From assembly GCA_027596195.1 (NCBI GenBank), contig JADGJG010000380.1, positions 1-21,914 on the forward strand: a stretch of DNA of 21,914 nucleotides. The letters are read 5' to 3'. Source of the DNA: Podochytrium sp. JEL0797. Lineage: Eukaryota > Chytridiomycota > Chytridiomycetes > Chytridiales > Chytriomycetaceae. The stretch's first letter is position 1. The number at the start of each line of letters is the position of its first letter. The notes under the pieces are model-generated. The model made no database searches. It saw only the letters and a list, made by a program, of their open reading frames with translations, and was not told the DNA's origin. Position numbers and translations under genes: made by a program. Below are positions 1-9,568 of this stretch, piece by piece.

Positions 1-81
1 GGTGGCTCCCGCGCTCGCCCCCCCCCCCCCCCCCCTGCCCCCCCCCCCCCCCCCCCCCCCCCCCTCCCCCTCTTGCCGCAG
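1..81. repeat. C-homopolymer at contig start, 3' part of a truncated ADE4 intron
   Basis: There are runs of 18 C (18-35) and 27 C (38-64), followed by a short pyrimidine stretch ending in CAG at 79-81, which works as the splice acceptor for the first visible ADE4 exon. The window therefore begins inside an intron. Other introns here also carry C or G runs, so this is probably a natural intronic homopolymer at which the assembly stopped. The exact run length may be unreliable. Confidence 0.7.
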
Positions 82-1678
82 AACGGAAACTTGACCAACA
101 CCAAAGAGTTGAGAGCATTCGTGGACCTCGAAGCGCATCGTCACGTCAACACGGATTCGGACTCTGAATTGTTGTTGAACATTTTTGGGTACCATTTGCA
201 AATGACGGGAAAGTTTCGGTGGGTATTTTCAGTTGTTGCTCCGTTGATTTTGGGGCGGGGGGATGGGTGTGGTTTCTAAAATTCCGTTTTTGGGAATAGA
301 GTGAATGAGGACGACATCTTCATGGCCTTGGAGGGTGTGTACAAGCAGTGTAAAGGAGGGTATGCTGTTACGGGAATGATTGCTGGATTTGGAATCTTTG
401 CGTTCAGAGTACGGTCCCTCCCTTTTTTTTCTGTTTTTTTGGCGGGTAAAAATTCACCGTTCCCTCCTCGGATTCCAGGACCCACACGGAATCCGTCCCC
501 TCATTTACGGCGAGCGCAAAGGACATTACGGGACCGATTACATGGTGTCTTCGGAAAGTGTCGTTTTGGATGCTCTCGGATACAGCAACTTTGTGGATGT
601 GAAGCCCGGTGAAGCCATTATTATTACCAACGGCGGAGGGTTGGTCAAGAGGCAGTGTGCGGAGCCGAGGGAATTCACTCCTTGCATTTTTGAATACGTT
701 TGTAAGTTGTGGGGTTTTGTGGGATTGGTGTGTGGAGAGGGTGTCAGCTGATATGGGTTTCCTTTCGGGATAGACTTTGCGCGTACCGATTCGTTTATGG
801 ACGGCGTGTCTGTTTACAAGTCGAGATTGGCGATGGGCGAGGCGCTTGCGGACAAGATTATCAAGCTCGGAATCACGGATATCGATGTTGTTATTCCGGT
901 ACGTCCCCCACTTCGCACAATGCGTGTCGCGCCTCGGAGTTTGCGTGATCAAGATTATCTGAACGATTTTCTCTGTTCTGTTTCAGGTTCCCGACACGAG
1001 TCGTTCGTCTGCTCTGCAGGTTTCTTACCGATTGAACAAGCTCTACCGCGAAGGATTCATCAAGAACAGATACATTGGAAGAACTTTCATCATGCCAGGA
1101 CAAGAGCTGAGAGTCAAGTCGGTGCGTAGAAAGTTGAACCCCATGCAGATGGAGTTTGCTGGCAAAAACGTGTTGATTGTCGATGGTAAAACACAAATGT
1201 TTGAGGGGGTCTGCCTGCGCGACTTGCTGATCTCATGCTGCTTGTTTTTTTTGCAGATTCGATTGTGCGTGGAACCACTTCACGCGAAATCGTCACCATG
1301 GCGCGCGAATCGGGAGCCAAAAAAGTGTACTTTGCGTCCTGCGCACCCCCCATCCGTTTCCCGAACGTGTACGGAATCGACATGCCGACGCGTCAAGAGC
1401 TGATAGCCTACAACAAGACGGAAAAAGAGGTTGCCGTGGAACTCGGAGCCGACGAAGTGATTTTCCAAGACTTGGACGATTTGATCCATTCGATCCAAAA
1501 GTTCAACCCCAACTTGAAGGGATTCGATGTGTCTGTGTTCAATGGGTGTTATGTGACGGGGGATGTGGATGAAAAGTATTTGAATGATTTGGAGGCGTCG
1601 AGAACGGGGACGTTGAAGAAGATGGCGAGTACTGGGGAGGTGATTGGGTTGCACAATGCGCACGCGTTCAATAAGTGA
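82..1678 (+). CDS. ADE4: amidophosphoribosyltransferase (glutamine PRPP amidotransferase), 5' partial
   Basis: Catalyses the first committed step of de novo purine synthesis in the cytosol, making phosphoribosylamine from PRPP and glutamine. Six exons are visible: 82-218, 300-408, 479-701, 774-898, 987-1185 and 1257-1678, joined by five GT-AG introns of 70-88 nt. They encode 404 residues; roughly the first 100, including the N-terminal catalytic Cys of the glutaminase domain, lie outside the window. The glutaminase part shows [15 protein letters not shown] and DPHGIRPL. The phosphoribosyltransferase part shows the PRPP-binding segment [16 protein letters not shown], split by intron 5 inside the codon for its second Asp, and the family segment RRKLNPM. 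The C-terminal end [12 protein letters not shown] also fits the family. The stop is TGA at 1676-1678. Convergent with the next gene. Confidence 0.95.
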
Positions 1679-1773
1679 TTTGGTTGGAGTGGGGGGGGCG
1701 GGGTGATTTGTGCGCACATTGCGGGTTTTTTTTTTAAAGTTTGAGTTGCCGGGACAGGATCAGAGAAGTTCAT

Positions 1774-1779
1774 AATAAA
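1774..1779 (+). terminator. AATAAA poly(A) signal for ADE4
   Basis: Exact AATAAA 95 nt after the ADE4 stop, in the convergent spacer before cwf18. It is the only canonical signal on this strand in the spacer. Confidence 0.55.
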
Positions 1780-1888
1780 GACGAGGTTGAAAAGGCGTGT
1801 GTGTTCGAGAGCTGAGCTGGATATTGCCACGAAGGGGAAGTCGGATTCCGTGCATTAACACAAAAATGGCTTGATGATTTCGTTCCGT

Positions 1889-1894
1889 TTTATT
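1889..1894 (-). terminator. AATAAA poly(A) signal for cwf18
   Basis: TTTATT on the plus strand reads AATAAA on the minus strand, only 5 nt past the cwf18 stop codon. This implies a very short 3' UTR and cleavage in the spacer shared with ADE4. Confidence 0.5.
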
Positions 1895-1899
1895 GGGGA

Positions 1900-2584
1900 T
1901 CATTCGTCGTCCTCATCGCTGTCTTCGTTCTTGCCATCCCCAACTTCCGAAATATCGTGCGTGTCCTTGAATCTCTTTCTGATGTTTTCGGCAATCGCGT
2001 AGTTTGTCCGTTTCTCAAGTTTTTCCATTCGGCGTTCCAATTCTCTTGCCAAATCGAATCCGGGCTTTCTCGGAGCTAGCGATGCGATTTCCTGTTTTGG
2101 TTGTGCCCGTTGAATAAGCCGTGTTGACGGGTGAAACTCGAATTCAAGCTGGTTCATACCACAGATTCGCTCGTTGCAGCTTGCTTCTCGAGCAGTTCTT
2201 TTGCGTCCTTTTCAATGAGTTTCACCTGACGAGGAAAAGGCAGGGTTTAGCGAGAACGGGACTGTTGAAGAAAAGAACTGCGGGGCAAGAGAGCAGTTAC
2301 CTCCGTCTCCAAGGTTTTCGCAGGTTGAGCAGCTGGTGCGGCACCCTCTTTGGGCTCTGCATTGGATTTCAAAGACTTGACGTGGTCCGTGAGCGGGTCG
2401 TAATTGCGGAAGGTGATCTGGAACAGCCAGCGGCAATCAGCTCACGTTCAAAAGGGGAGAAGGAAACCCCGCTCACCTTCTTCTCCTCTTCCTTCTCTGA
2501 CGGATTGATGGTCTTGGACTGGTCCTCCTCGGCACCTTCCTTCAGTTTGCGCAGTTCTGCGAGGCGAGCTTTGCGATCGGCCAT
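1900..2584 (-). CDS. cwf18: spliceosome-associated protein cwf18 / CCDC12
   Basis: Small coiled-coil component of the spliceosome, related to human CCDC12 and fission yeast cwf18 and expected in the nucleus. The four exons in transcription order are 2477-2584, 2301-2417, 2160-2225 and 1900-2091, all in phase 0, giving 160 residues. The N-terminal half is charged and helix-forming (ARLAELRKLKEGAEEDQ). FRNYDPL matches the family's short conserved motif. The diagnostic segment is LAPRKPGFDLARELERRM at about residues 102-119, followed by KLEKRTNYAIAENIRKR. The tail is acidic and ends in EDSDEDDE. The introns are 59, 75 and 68 nt. The start ATG is the first in the exon and lies 54 bp from the divergent kinesin start. 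Length is close to the family's usual 150-170 residues. Confidence 0.92.
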
Positions 2585-2638
2585 TTTTGTCGGTGTGGAA
2601 ATTTTTCGACTCTTGGGCCATCTCGAAACAAATCCAAA
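2585..2638. promoter_or_regulatory. 54-bp divergent promoter between cwf18 and kinesin-1
   Basis: The two start codons point away from each other with 54 bp between them. No TATA box is visible. The space is too small for two independent promoters, so initiation is probably shared and both 5' UTRs must be very short or overlap the opposite gene. This is inferred from spacing only. Confidence 0.5.
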
Positions 2639-5600
2639 ATGGGTGGTGCGTGCGAGACCCTGTCACCACTGCCACTGCCCGTACTAACCCGCATTCACCC
2701 ACCAGACAATATCCGAGTCGTTTGTCGCTTCAGACCGCAGAACAAGCGGGAGATTGCCGAGGGCGGAGTGCCCGTGGTCTCGTTTGACGACGAGATGGGT
2801 TCCGTCAAGTTTGAGGTGAGTTCCCGTTGGTGCCGCTGTGCTTTTCCGTACTGCAACGTGCATGCCAACCCAATGGGTGTGCGGATCGTGGTTGTAGAGG
2901 CACAGGGGGGGGGGGAGACGTTGTCGATCCATCCCGTGCGTTTTGAAATTTAATCTCGCTTAATCATGATAGAGCAAAGAGTACCCGGGCCAGTTTGCGT
3001 TCGACAGGGTCTTTGACTGGACAACCACGCAGAAGCAGGTGTTTGACTATGCGGCAGGCGCCGTGATTGAAGGTGATTGGAGTGGAAGTGGAGATTCCGT
3101 TGCATCAATTTACTGAATCTGTCGCTTGATCTCTCCGTGCAGATGTAATGAGGGGATACAACGGTACTATTTTCGCATATGGACAGTCTGGAAGTGGAAA
3201 GGTTCGTTGTGTGTTTGGTTGGCGAGGGTTATGTTTTGATTGCTGATCCCTGCCCTCTTTTCACAGACCCACACAATGATGGTAAGACTTGGCAACCCTG
3301 CAACTGCGTCTGTTTCATCGGTCATTTAATCGTGATGGGGAACGCCAATCCACAGGGAGACATGGAGAGCGACGAATGGAAGGGTCTCACTCCGCGTTTG
3401 GTCGAAACCATCTTCTCGACCATCTACAACGCCCCCGCGACAATGGAATTCACTGTCAAAGTCTCGTACATGGAAATCTACATGGAAAAGATTCGGGATT
3501 TGTTGAACCGTGAGTTGCCCTTATTTTGGGACAATTCGAGTGCGATCTCGCCGCACGTGGGGCAGGGGGTCATTTTTTGACGATTTGCTTTTTTGAATGG
3601 AATACAGCGGCGAACGACAACCTGCCGATTCACGAGGAAAAGGGGAAGGGTGTTTATGTGAAGGGCCTGTTGGAGGTGTTTGTGGGGTCGATCGAGGAAG
3701 TCTACGATGTCATGAAGCGCGGTCTGCAAGCTCGTGTTATTGCATCCACCAGTTGAGTTGTTTGTTTGCGTTCGTTTATCTGGTTGGCTAAAGTTTGGCC
3801 TTGCTCTCGCCTTTCCCTGTTTTGCAGGTTTGAACGCCGAAAGTTCGCGATCCCACTCCATCTTTGTCCTTCAAATCAACCTCAAAAACCTTGTGGATGG
3901 AAGCACACGCACGGGAAAACTGTATTTGGTTGATTTGGCTGGTTCAGAAAAGATTGGAAAGACAGGAGCCACGGGTCAGACGCTCGAAGAAGCCAAGAAG
4001 ATCAACAAGTCCCTGTCTGCTTTGGGAATGGTTATCAACGCTTTGACGGCGGAAGGAAAGGTGTGTGGCTTATGGAGGAGTTTCTTTTTATGACTGTCTG
4101 ACACGTTTGCGCGTTTTTGTAGGCCCAACACATTCCGTACAGAGACTCCAAGTTGACTCGTATTCTGCAAGAATCTCTCGGTGGTAACTCTCGTACTACT
4201 TTGATGATCAACGCGTCTCCTTCGTCCTTCAACGAGGCTGAAACGTTGTCAACTCTCCGTTTCGGAATGAGGTAAAAACGCGAATACTTGACAGCACAGG
4301 CATTAACCACTCCACCCAATGCAGAGCGAAGAGCATCAAAAACAAAGCCAAAATCAACACCGAACTCTCCCCTGCCGAGCTCAAGAACCTCATCAAAAAG
4401 GCCAAACACGACATGCAGCAACTCCACATTTACATCACGTCCCTCGAAAACGAAGTCAAAATCTGGCGCAGCGGGAGCTCGGTTCCCAAAGTCGACTGGG
4501 TCCAGGCCATCAACGTGGGTGCGCTTGTGGGAGAATCGGCGCCCACCTCTCCGAATGGGTCGTCGGCCAACTTGCCAGCCGTCGCGAGTGCTCTTCCTGC
4601 ACACATCAGGGACCCGATCGAAAGTCGCGCGGGGACTCCCCAGCCGCCGATTTCTGCGGACGAACGCGACGCCTTCTTGCAGCGTGAGAATGAGCTCGGG
4701 GATCAGTTGGCTGAAGCCCAGGCGGCCATGAAGGAGGCCAAGGCGCGCGCCGAGACACTCCTCGATGAAGTCAATTTCTTGAAGGGAAAAGACGGCGACA
4801 CGGATGCCGACAACAAGAGCTTGGGAAGCACTCTGCAGGAACTCAAGTTGCAGTTGGAGAAGGTGTCTTGCGACAACAAGGAGAGTGTCATTACGATTGA
4901 GAGTTTGAGGGATGCGAATGGAGAGCTTGAAAAGGAGGTGGATGAGTTGAAGGTACGTTTTGATTGGTCACTTGTTTGTGTTGATCCCATGTCTCACGTT
5001 TATCTGTTTTGCTTGTCGGACGCAGAAACAAATCATTGAGATTCAAGTCACCGCCGCCGCTGCCCCGGTCGAAGACCCTGCCGTCGCCAAAAACCTTGCG
5101 GAGGTCAAGGAGCTCAGGAAAATGGAGAAGATGCAGCAAATGATGTCCGAATTCGATCCATCCGTGAGTTGTTGATTTTTCGCCTGCTTGCGGACCCATT
5201 TTCTCACCTCGCGTTTCGATCTGGCGCTGCAGGGCTTCATGACCGAGAAGGAGAAGCAGATCAGAGAGACCATGACCAAACTCGCCCACATGAAGGAGAA
5301 CTTGCAACCCCCAACGACTCCCGAAGAGATTGCATCCCAGCACATTGAGCTGATTGAAGCCAAGACGCAGCTTGTGCATCAGGACCAAATCATCAACGAC
5401 CTGACCGCAAGCATCAGCTCCGCCCAAGACGAGGCCACCACGTTCAAAAAGAAGAAGGAGGAGCACGAAAAGAAGATTGCGTCGCTCGAGTCCGAGTACC
5501 AAGAGTTGTTGGACAAGACGATTCACGACGAGGAGGTGCAGGGTGGGCCGCAGTTGTCCAAGACGATTCAGGACATCAAGTCGCGTTTGGAGGCGCAGTT

Positions 5601-6529
5601 CAATTCGAAGCGCGAGGCGCAGTTGAGGGAGATCAATGAGTTGAAGGAGACTTTGGGAAAGAAAACTGCGGATATCACCCAGCTGCAAAGGTTTGTTTTG
5701 TGTTTTGTCGTTGTTTCTCACTTGGGCTGGAGGTTCTGACCTCTTGTTCCGCGCAAACAGCACCCTTTCTGCCACTCAAAAAGCCAACGAGGACATGAAA
5801 ACGGCTCTCTCATCCATCAAGAAAGTCGATGGCGGCACGGGCGAAACGTCGCAAAAAGACGAAGAGCTCGAAAAGATGCGCAAGCACATGGCCAACCAGC
5901 TCAGCGAATTCGATACCATGAAAAAGAAGCTCATGCGGGACCTCCAGAACCGATGCGAGAAGGTCGTGGAGCTCGAAATCTCACTCGACGAGACGCGCGA
6001 CCAGTACAACAGCATCCTCAAGAACAGCAACAGCCGCGCGCAGCAGCAAAAGATGGCCTTCTTGGAACGCAATTTGGAGCAGCTCACGAACGTGCAGAAG
6101 CAGCTGGTTGAGCAGAATTCGACGCTCAAGAAGGAGTTTTCGGTGGCGGAACGCAAGATGTCGGCGAGGAACGAGCGGATTCAGAATTTGGAGACGCTCT
6201 TGCACGACACTCAGACCAAGTTGGAGCTGCAGACGCAAAAGTTTGACGCGCAGCTTGCTTCGATGAGGGAGAAGCTGCAGGAAGCGAGATGTGAGTGTTT
6301 TTTTTGGATTGGACTCGTTTTTTCGCGTTTGTATTCTGAACGAAAACCATTCCATTTAGCCGCCAACCCCCAAGCTTCAAGCTGGTTGTACTCCTCTGCC
6401 AGAATCGCCAAGCCACTTCGCGGTGGGGGTGGTCACGCGGCAGTTGCTGGGGAAGCCGAAGACCTTGCCGAGGCGAACGATGCCTTCAACAGTCGTCAGA
6501 GCTGGTATGTCAGTTTGCTCAAGAAGTAA
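2639..6529 (+). CDS. conventional kinesin heavy chain (kinesin-1), fungal type
   Basis: Plus-end microtubule motor carrying cargo in the cytoplasm. Fourteen exons: 2639-2645, 2706-2815, 2973-3072, 3143-3201, 3267-3281, 3356-3509, 3608-3751, 3828-4060, 4123-4271, 4325-4952, 5026-5163, 5233-5690, 5761-6290 and 6360-6529, giving 964 residues. The N-terminal motor domain (about 1-330) has [13 protein letters not shown]-loop GQSGSGKT (86-93), [13 protein letters not shown], switch I SSRSH (202-206), switch II DLAGSE (232-237) and the segment [21 protein letters not shown] neck ([13 protein letters not shown]) and a long coiled coil follow. The tail has [11 protein letters not shown], with the autoinhibitory IAK at about 924-926. 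All introns are GT-AG, 53-157 nt. The first coding exon is 7 nt and exon 5 is 15 nt. Intron 2 carries an 11-G run at 2905-2915. Length fits fungal kinesin-1. Confidence 0.96.
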
Positions 6530-6716
6530 ACGCGGCATTGTTCGAATCAAGTTCCAATATCCAGCATTTCCCTTTTCGCCGTTTTTTTGCGTGGAAAGAC
6601 AAAAAACTCGTTTCTCCTTTTCTCCCATTTCTCTTTCCTATAACACTGAATGTATATCGCTGCTGGAAAAAGGCTGAAGGGACACAAAAATTTGATTTCC
6701 TGTTCTCATGATTGAG

Positions 6717-6722
6717 TTTATT
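6717..6722 (-). terminator. AATAAA poly(A) signal for CAF1
   Basis: TTTATT on the plus strand, 27 nt past the CAF1 stop on the minus strand. It lies in the 220-bp convergent spacer with kinesin, for which I see no canonical AATAAA. Confidence 0.55.
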
Positions 6723-6749
6723 TTCACGCGTTGTCCCGGGTGACTGTCG

Positions 6750-7957
6750 TCAGAAAGTCGAAAGGCCTGCAGAAAATCCAAATGTGAGCCGCGCAAAAAA
6801 ACACGACCACATCCTCCCCGACCCAACTCACCATATAAATACCCCATGTACTTCTCATCATCAATATGGTCATCAAAGAATGTCTCCCGCATTTTGAAAA
6901 ACGTTTTGCTCGTCAGCAGACTGTCGCTTCCTGCTTGGTGTTGCGGTCCGATTCGAGAGATCTGAAACAACACACGCCCAGTCAATCTCACAAAGAGCAC
7001 ATGCGACGAACGAGGACCAACAACTCCGCACCTGCAAATCATCCGCCACATCTTGCAATCCGCCTTTCAGGTTCTTGCAACTTTTCATCAGGTACTTGAT
7101 GTCATAGACACTGGGGAAATACGTCTTCATCAAATCGAAAAAGTCGGATTCTTCTGCAGGAAGCGGAGCACAGGTTGCCACTTTCAGCAGGTATCCAAAA
7201 TCGTAACCACTAATTGAGGGAAACCGACGGGTGGGAGCGAAACGAGGGGGGAGGCTCATTTAGCAAAATCCGCCACCCAAAACTCGTCCCCCATTTCAAA
7301 ATCCTCACCTGTGGAATGAAATCCATTTCACTTCGTTCAGCAACACGAACCCCGAACTAATGAGCACCTCCCCAAAATGGTCCACATCGATCCCATACTC
7401 CTCATGCTTTTTGAAGTCGATCCCAGACTTTGTCAATAAATCAATCGAGTCCTGTGCATACATGTCCGTGTTGAGGTCGAATTTGAAGTTGAATTGCCAA
7501 GTGCTTATGTTTGGCGGTGAGTTTCCGTTCTGCGGGAAGGACGAGCAACAAGCGAACGAGTGCGGTGGTGTTTTTTTTAGACTCCCGGTGCCCCCATGCA
7601 GCGTAACGAATTACCTCGTCGGCAAAGGAGATTCCTAACTGGATGATTTTCAACAGATCGACATTGCAGCGCAGGGTCTGGTATTGGTAGTCTGCCGAGG
7701 TTTTGAAGTTTCCAATGGGCCGTGCGACGACGCCGGGGAATTCGGTGTCCTTTTAGGAACAGCGGGGTGTTTTAATACGGGAGGGGTCTCTGGCCGGGGC
7801 GTCTGGAGGGGGCAGGCGAGGGCCCTACCATGGAGATGCAGGGATATTTCTCGACGAGTTCCCGTAACACGATCATTTCGGCATCGAGAGTATGCGCCCA
7901 TACGTCTTTGATGTAGCTCTGAGGTTGTTGTTGTTGCTGCGTTTGTTGCTGTATCAT
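6750..7957 (-). CDS. POP2: CCR4-NOT deadenylase subunit CAF1/POP2 (CNOT7/8 family)
   Basis: DEDD-family 3'-5' exonuclease that shortens mRNA poly(A) tails in the CCR4-NOT complex. Exons in transcription order: 7829-7957, 7615-7749, 7309-7529, 7032-7209, 6832-6961 and 6750-6766, giving 269 residues. All expected active-site residues are visible: D44 and E46 in DTEFPGVV, D165 in [10 protein letters not shown], and H229 and D234 in [10 protein letters not shown]. Family blocks include [39 protein letters not shown] and [10 protein letters not shown]. The N-terminus is Gln-rich. The protein ends abruptly in YLYGLSTF, encoded by a 17-nt last exon, with no C-terminal extension. The start is uncertain: an upstream ATG at 8043 can be joined in frame by a 47-nt intron (7959-8005), which would add 13 residues. 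Confidence 0.95.
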
Positions 7958-8286
7958 CCTGGTGGGGTTGGCGGCAGAACGGGATTTTGGGGAGAAAGTC
8001 GGCACGAGTTTGTTTTTTTGGTTGCTTCGTTGTTGGATTTCATTTTCAAGGCCTTCAAGTTTTATCTTTTATTGGGGTTTTGGAATAACGAGCAGCCGTT
8101 TTTCTCTCTCATTTTCCCTTTTGCAGCGCGAATGACAGAATCCACCGCCAAGAAATCACCCCTTGGCGCGACAAGCTTCTTCTCGGAAGAATCGCGTAAG
8201 AATCGCGTGCGGTGAATCGGGCTTGCGGCTGTTTTGCCGCTGTTTGGATTTTGCGTTTTTCGAGGGAAAAAAAAACCAAAACTGCA
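7958..8286. promoter_or_regulatory. 329-bp divergent intergenic region between CAF1 and bL9m
   Basis: Contains the presumed promoters and 5' UTRs of two divergent genes. On the minus strand an ORF of 29 codons starts at 8043 and its TGA overlaps the CAF1 start codon (ATGA). On the plus strand the bL9m frame is open for 25 codons upstream of its ATG (8212-8286) but has no ATG. A short direct repeat, AATCGCGT, occurs at 8190-8197 and 8201-8208. No TATA box or RNA gene is evident. Confidence 0.45.
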
Positions 8287-9055
8287 ATGCCTTTCCGCAA
8301 GTCAGACATCCACGTTCTGCTATATGAGAGCATCCCGGGACTTGGCCAGAGGGGTATGTATCCTCATCGCATTCATGTATCAGCACTAATGGCTCTCTTT
8401 CTACCTCACGCCCACTCCAGGCGAGATCGTCCAGACTTCATGTAAACTTCACCCCAAGCCGCTCAACATCCTCATTCATCTCACGAACCGATTTCTAAAC
8501 AGTGGGGCTTGCACGAAACTACCTGGTCCCTTTCAAACTCGGATACTATGCGCCGCGAATGAAGGGCAAGGCCATCATTCCAAAGACTTGGGAGCCCAAA
8601 GACGACCTGGGAAAGAATGCGATCCAAACTGTGCGTGTTTGGACGGCTTCCAGAGAGCTGGATTTCGTTCCCTTTGGCAGCCTGAGTTCTTATCCAAACG
8701 TCTCTCCCCACAGGTCCTTCCCGCCTTCTTCAACCCAACCACCATCTCCTCCTCGACCATCGCGAACCCGCTTCTTGCCCCGAAAGCAAAGAAAGCAAGC
8801 GGAAAGCAGGACGCCCTGTCTCAACTCGGCACCTTGGAATTCAAACGTCCGCTGATTGACCCGAAGGGAAAACGCACGTTCGGATCCGTGTCCCCTGACG
8901 ACGTGGTGACGCTGTTGAGGCAGTCTGGGATTTCGGTTGACCGTGCGGATGTTGTGGTGGAAGGAGGAAGGATCAAGGAGATTGGAGAGCATTCCATCAC
9001 GATTCGCACTCCTGCCGCGCAGATTACCATCCCCGTGAAAGTGATTGGAGAATGA
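8287..9055 (+). CDS. mitochondrial large-subunit ribosomal protein bL9m
   Basis: Bacterial-type L9 protein of the mitochondrial ribosome. Exons 8287-8353, 8421-8441, 8503-8630 and 8714-9055 encode 185 residues; exon 2 is only 21 nt. The N-terminal L9 domain is seen in LLYESIPGLGQRGEIVQTS and the L9 signature LGLARNYLVP at residues 30-39. The C-terminal domain is visible as FGSVSPDDVVTLLRQSGISV, then IKEIGEHSITI and the last strand QITIPVKVIG. The middle is longer than in bacteria. Only about six residues (MPFRKS) precede the L9 fold, so a cleavable targeting peptide is not obvious with this ATG. A non-AUG start in the open frame from 8212 or an unseen upstream exon is possible. Assignment to mitochondria follows from bL9 being absent from cytosolic ribosomes. 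Confidence 0.9.
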
Positions 9056-9070
9056 TGAGAGATGTATTAC

Positions 9071-9076
9071 AATAAA
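9071..9076 (+). terminator. AATAAA poly(A) signal for bL9m
   Basis: Exact AATAAA 15 nt past the bL9m stop codon. Confidence 0.6.
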
Positions 9077-9188
9077 TGCACAGCATCAAGTAACACGAAG
9101 TATCTTCTGCAAGCGCGGGGAAGCTCTTCCCCACTCAAAATTCTCTTCTGGCCTTGAATTTGAGGTTGTCTGCCTTTTAGAGAATCAA

Positions 9189-9440
9189 TCAGTTTCCCTT
9201 CCATTGATTGAATAAGGAGTCATCGAATCCAGGCGCGTCGCTCTTCGCTCCGATCGCGTCCAAGTCGTCGAAAAGGTGGGGGGAATTAGAAACCACATTT
9301 GTGGCTTCATGTACGATATCTCCGGAAAATTTCGGGGGCGGAATGCCAGTAGGAGACTTTCGGTACGCGTGTTGTGGAAAAAAATCTAGCCACAAGATAG
9401 AGAAGGAATGAATCTGAGCTGTATCCAAAATTAAAAACAA
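9189..9440 (-). CDS. hypothetical 83-aa ORF in the bL9m-MDH spacer
   Basis: I do not recognise this. It is the largest open frame in the 513-bp convergent spacer. The first 30 residues are hydrophobic and look non-coding or intronic. The last 50 or so resemble a real exon: KSPTGIPPPKFSGDIVHEAT and then SPHLFDDLDAIGAKSDAPGF, acidic and ending in a TGA at 9189-9191. A splice acceptor could lie just before KSPTG (AAAG at about 9361). It begins 26 nt beyond the MDH poly(A) signal on the same strand, so it could be a relic, a separate small gene, or an alternative last exon of MDH. No upstream exon was found. Confidence 0.25.
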   Translation of the reverse strand: MFLILDTAQIHSFSILWLDFFPQHAYRKSPTGIPPPKFSGDIVHEATNVVSNSPHLFDDLDAIGAKSDAPGFDDSLFNQWKGN

Positions 9441-9466
9441 AAGGTGCCAGTAGAGATTCCAAAAAA

Positions 9467-9472
9467 TTTATT
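9467..9472 (-). terminator. AATAAA poly(A) signal for MDH
   Basis: TTTATT on the plus strand, 96 nt past the MDH stop on the minus strand. Confidence 0.5.
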
Positions 9473-9568
9473 CTTCCTTTTAGAAAAGAACTATTTACAG
9501 TTTTCTGGAGAAAAGGAAAAACGAAACGAGGTTAAAACATGAGTTTAGCCTCCATGTGTTTGCAAACC

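Noticed and set aside
1..70. C-rich start and G-rich end as possible telomeres
   Set aside because: They are pure homopolymers without a repeated unit such as TTAGGG, and the first adjoins a splice acceptor of a truncated gene.
404..952. 182-aa minus-strand open frame
   Set aside because: Antisense of ADE4 exons and introns; the ADE4 frame is fully supported by motifs.
4891..5775. 294-aa minus-strand open frame, Leu/Arg-rich
   Set aside because: It is the antisense of the kinesin coiled coil. The plus strand has continuous family similarity and correct splice sites, and heptad-rich codons leave the opposite strand open.
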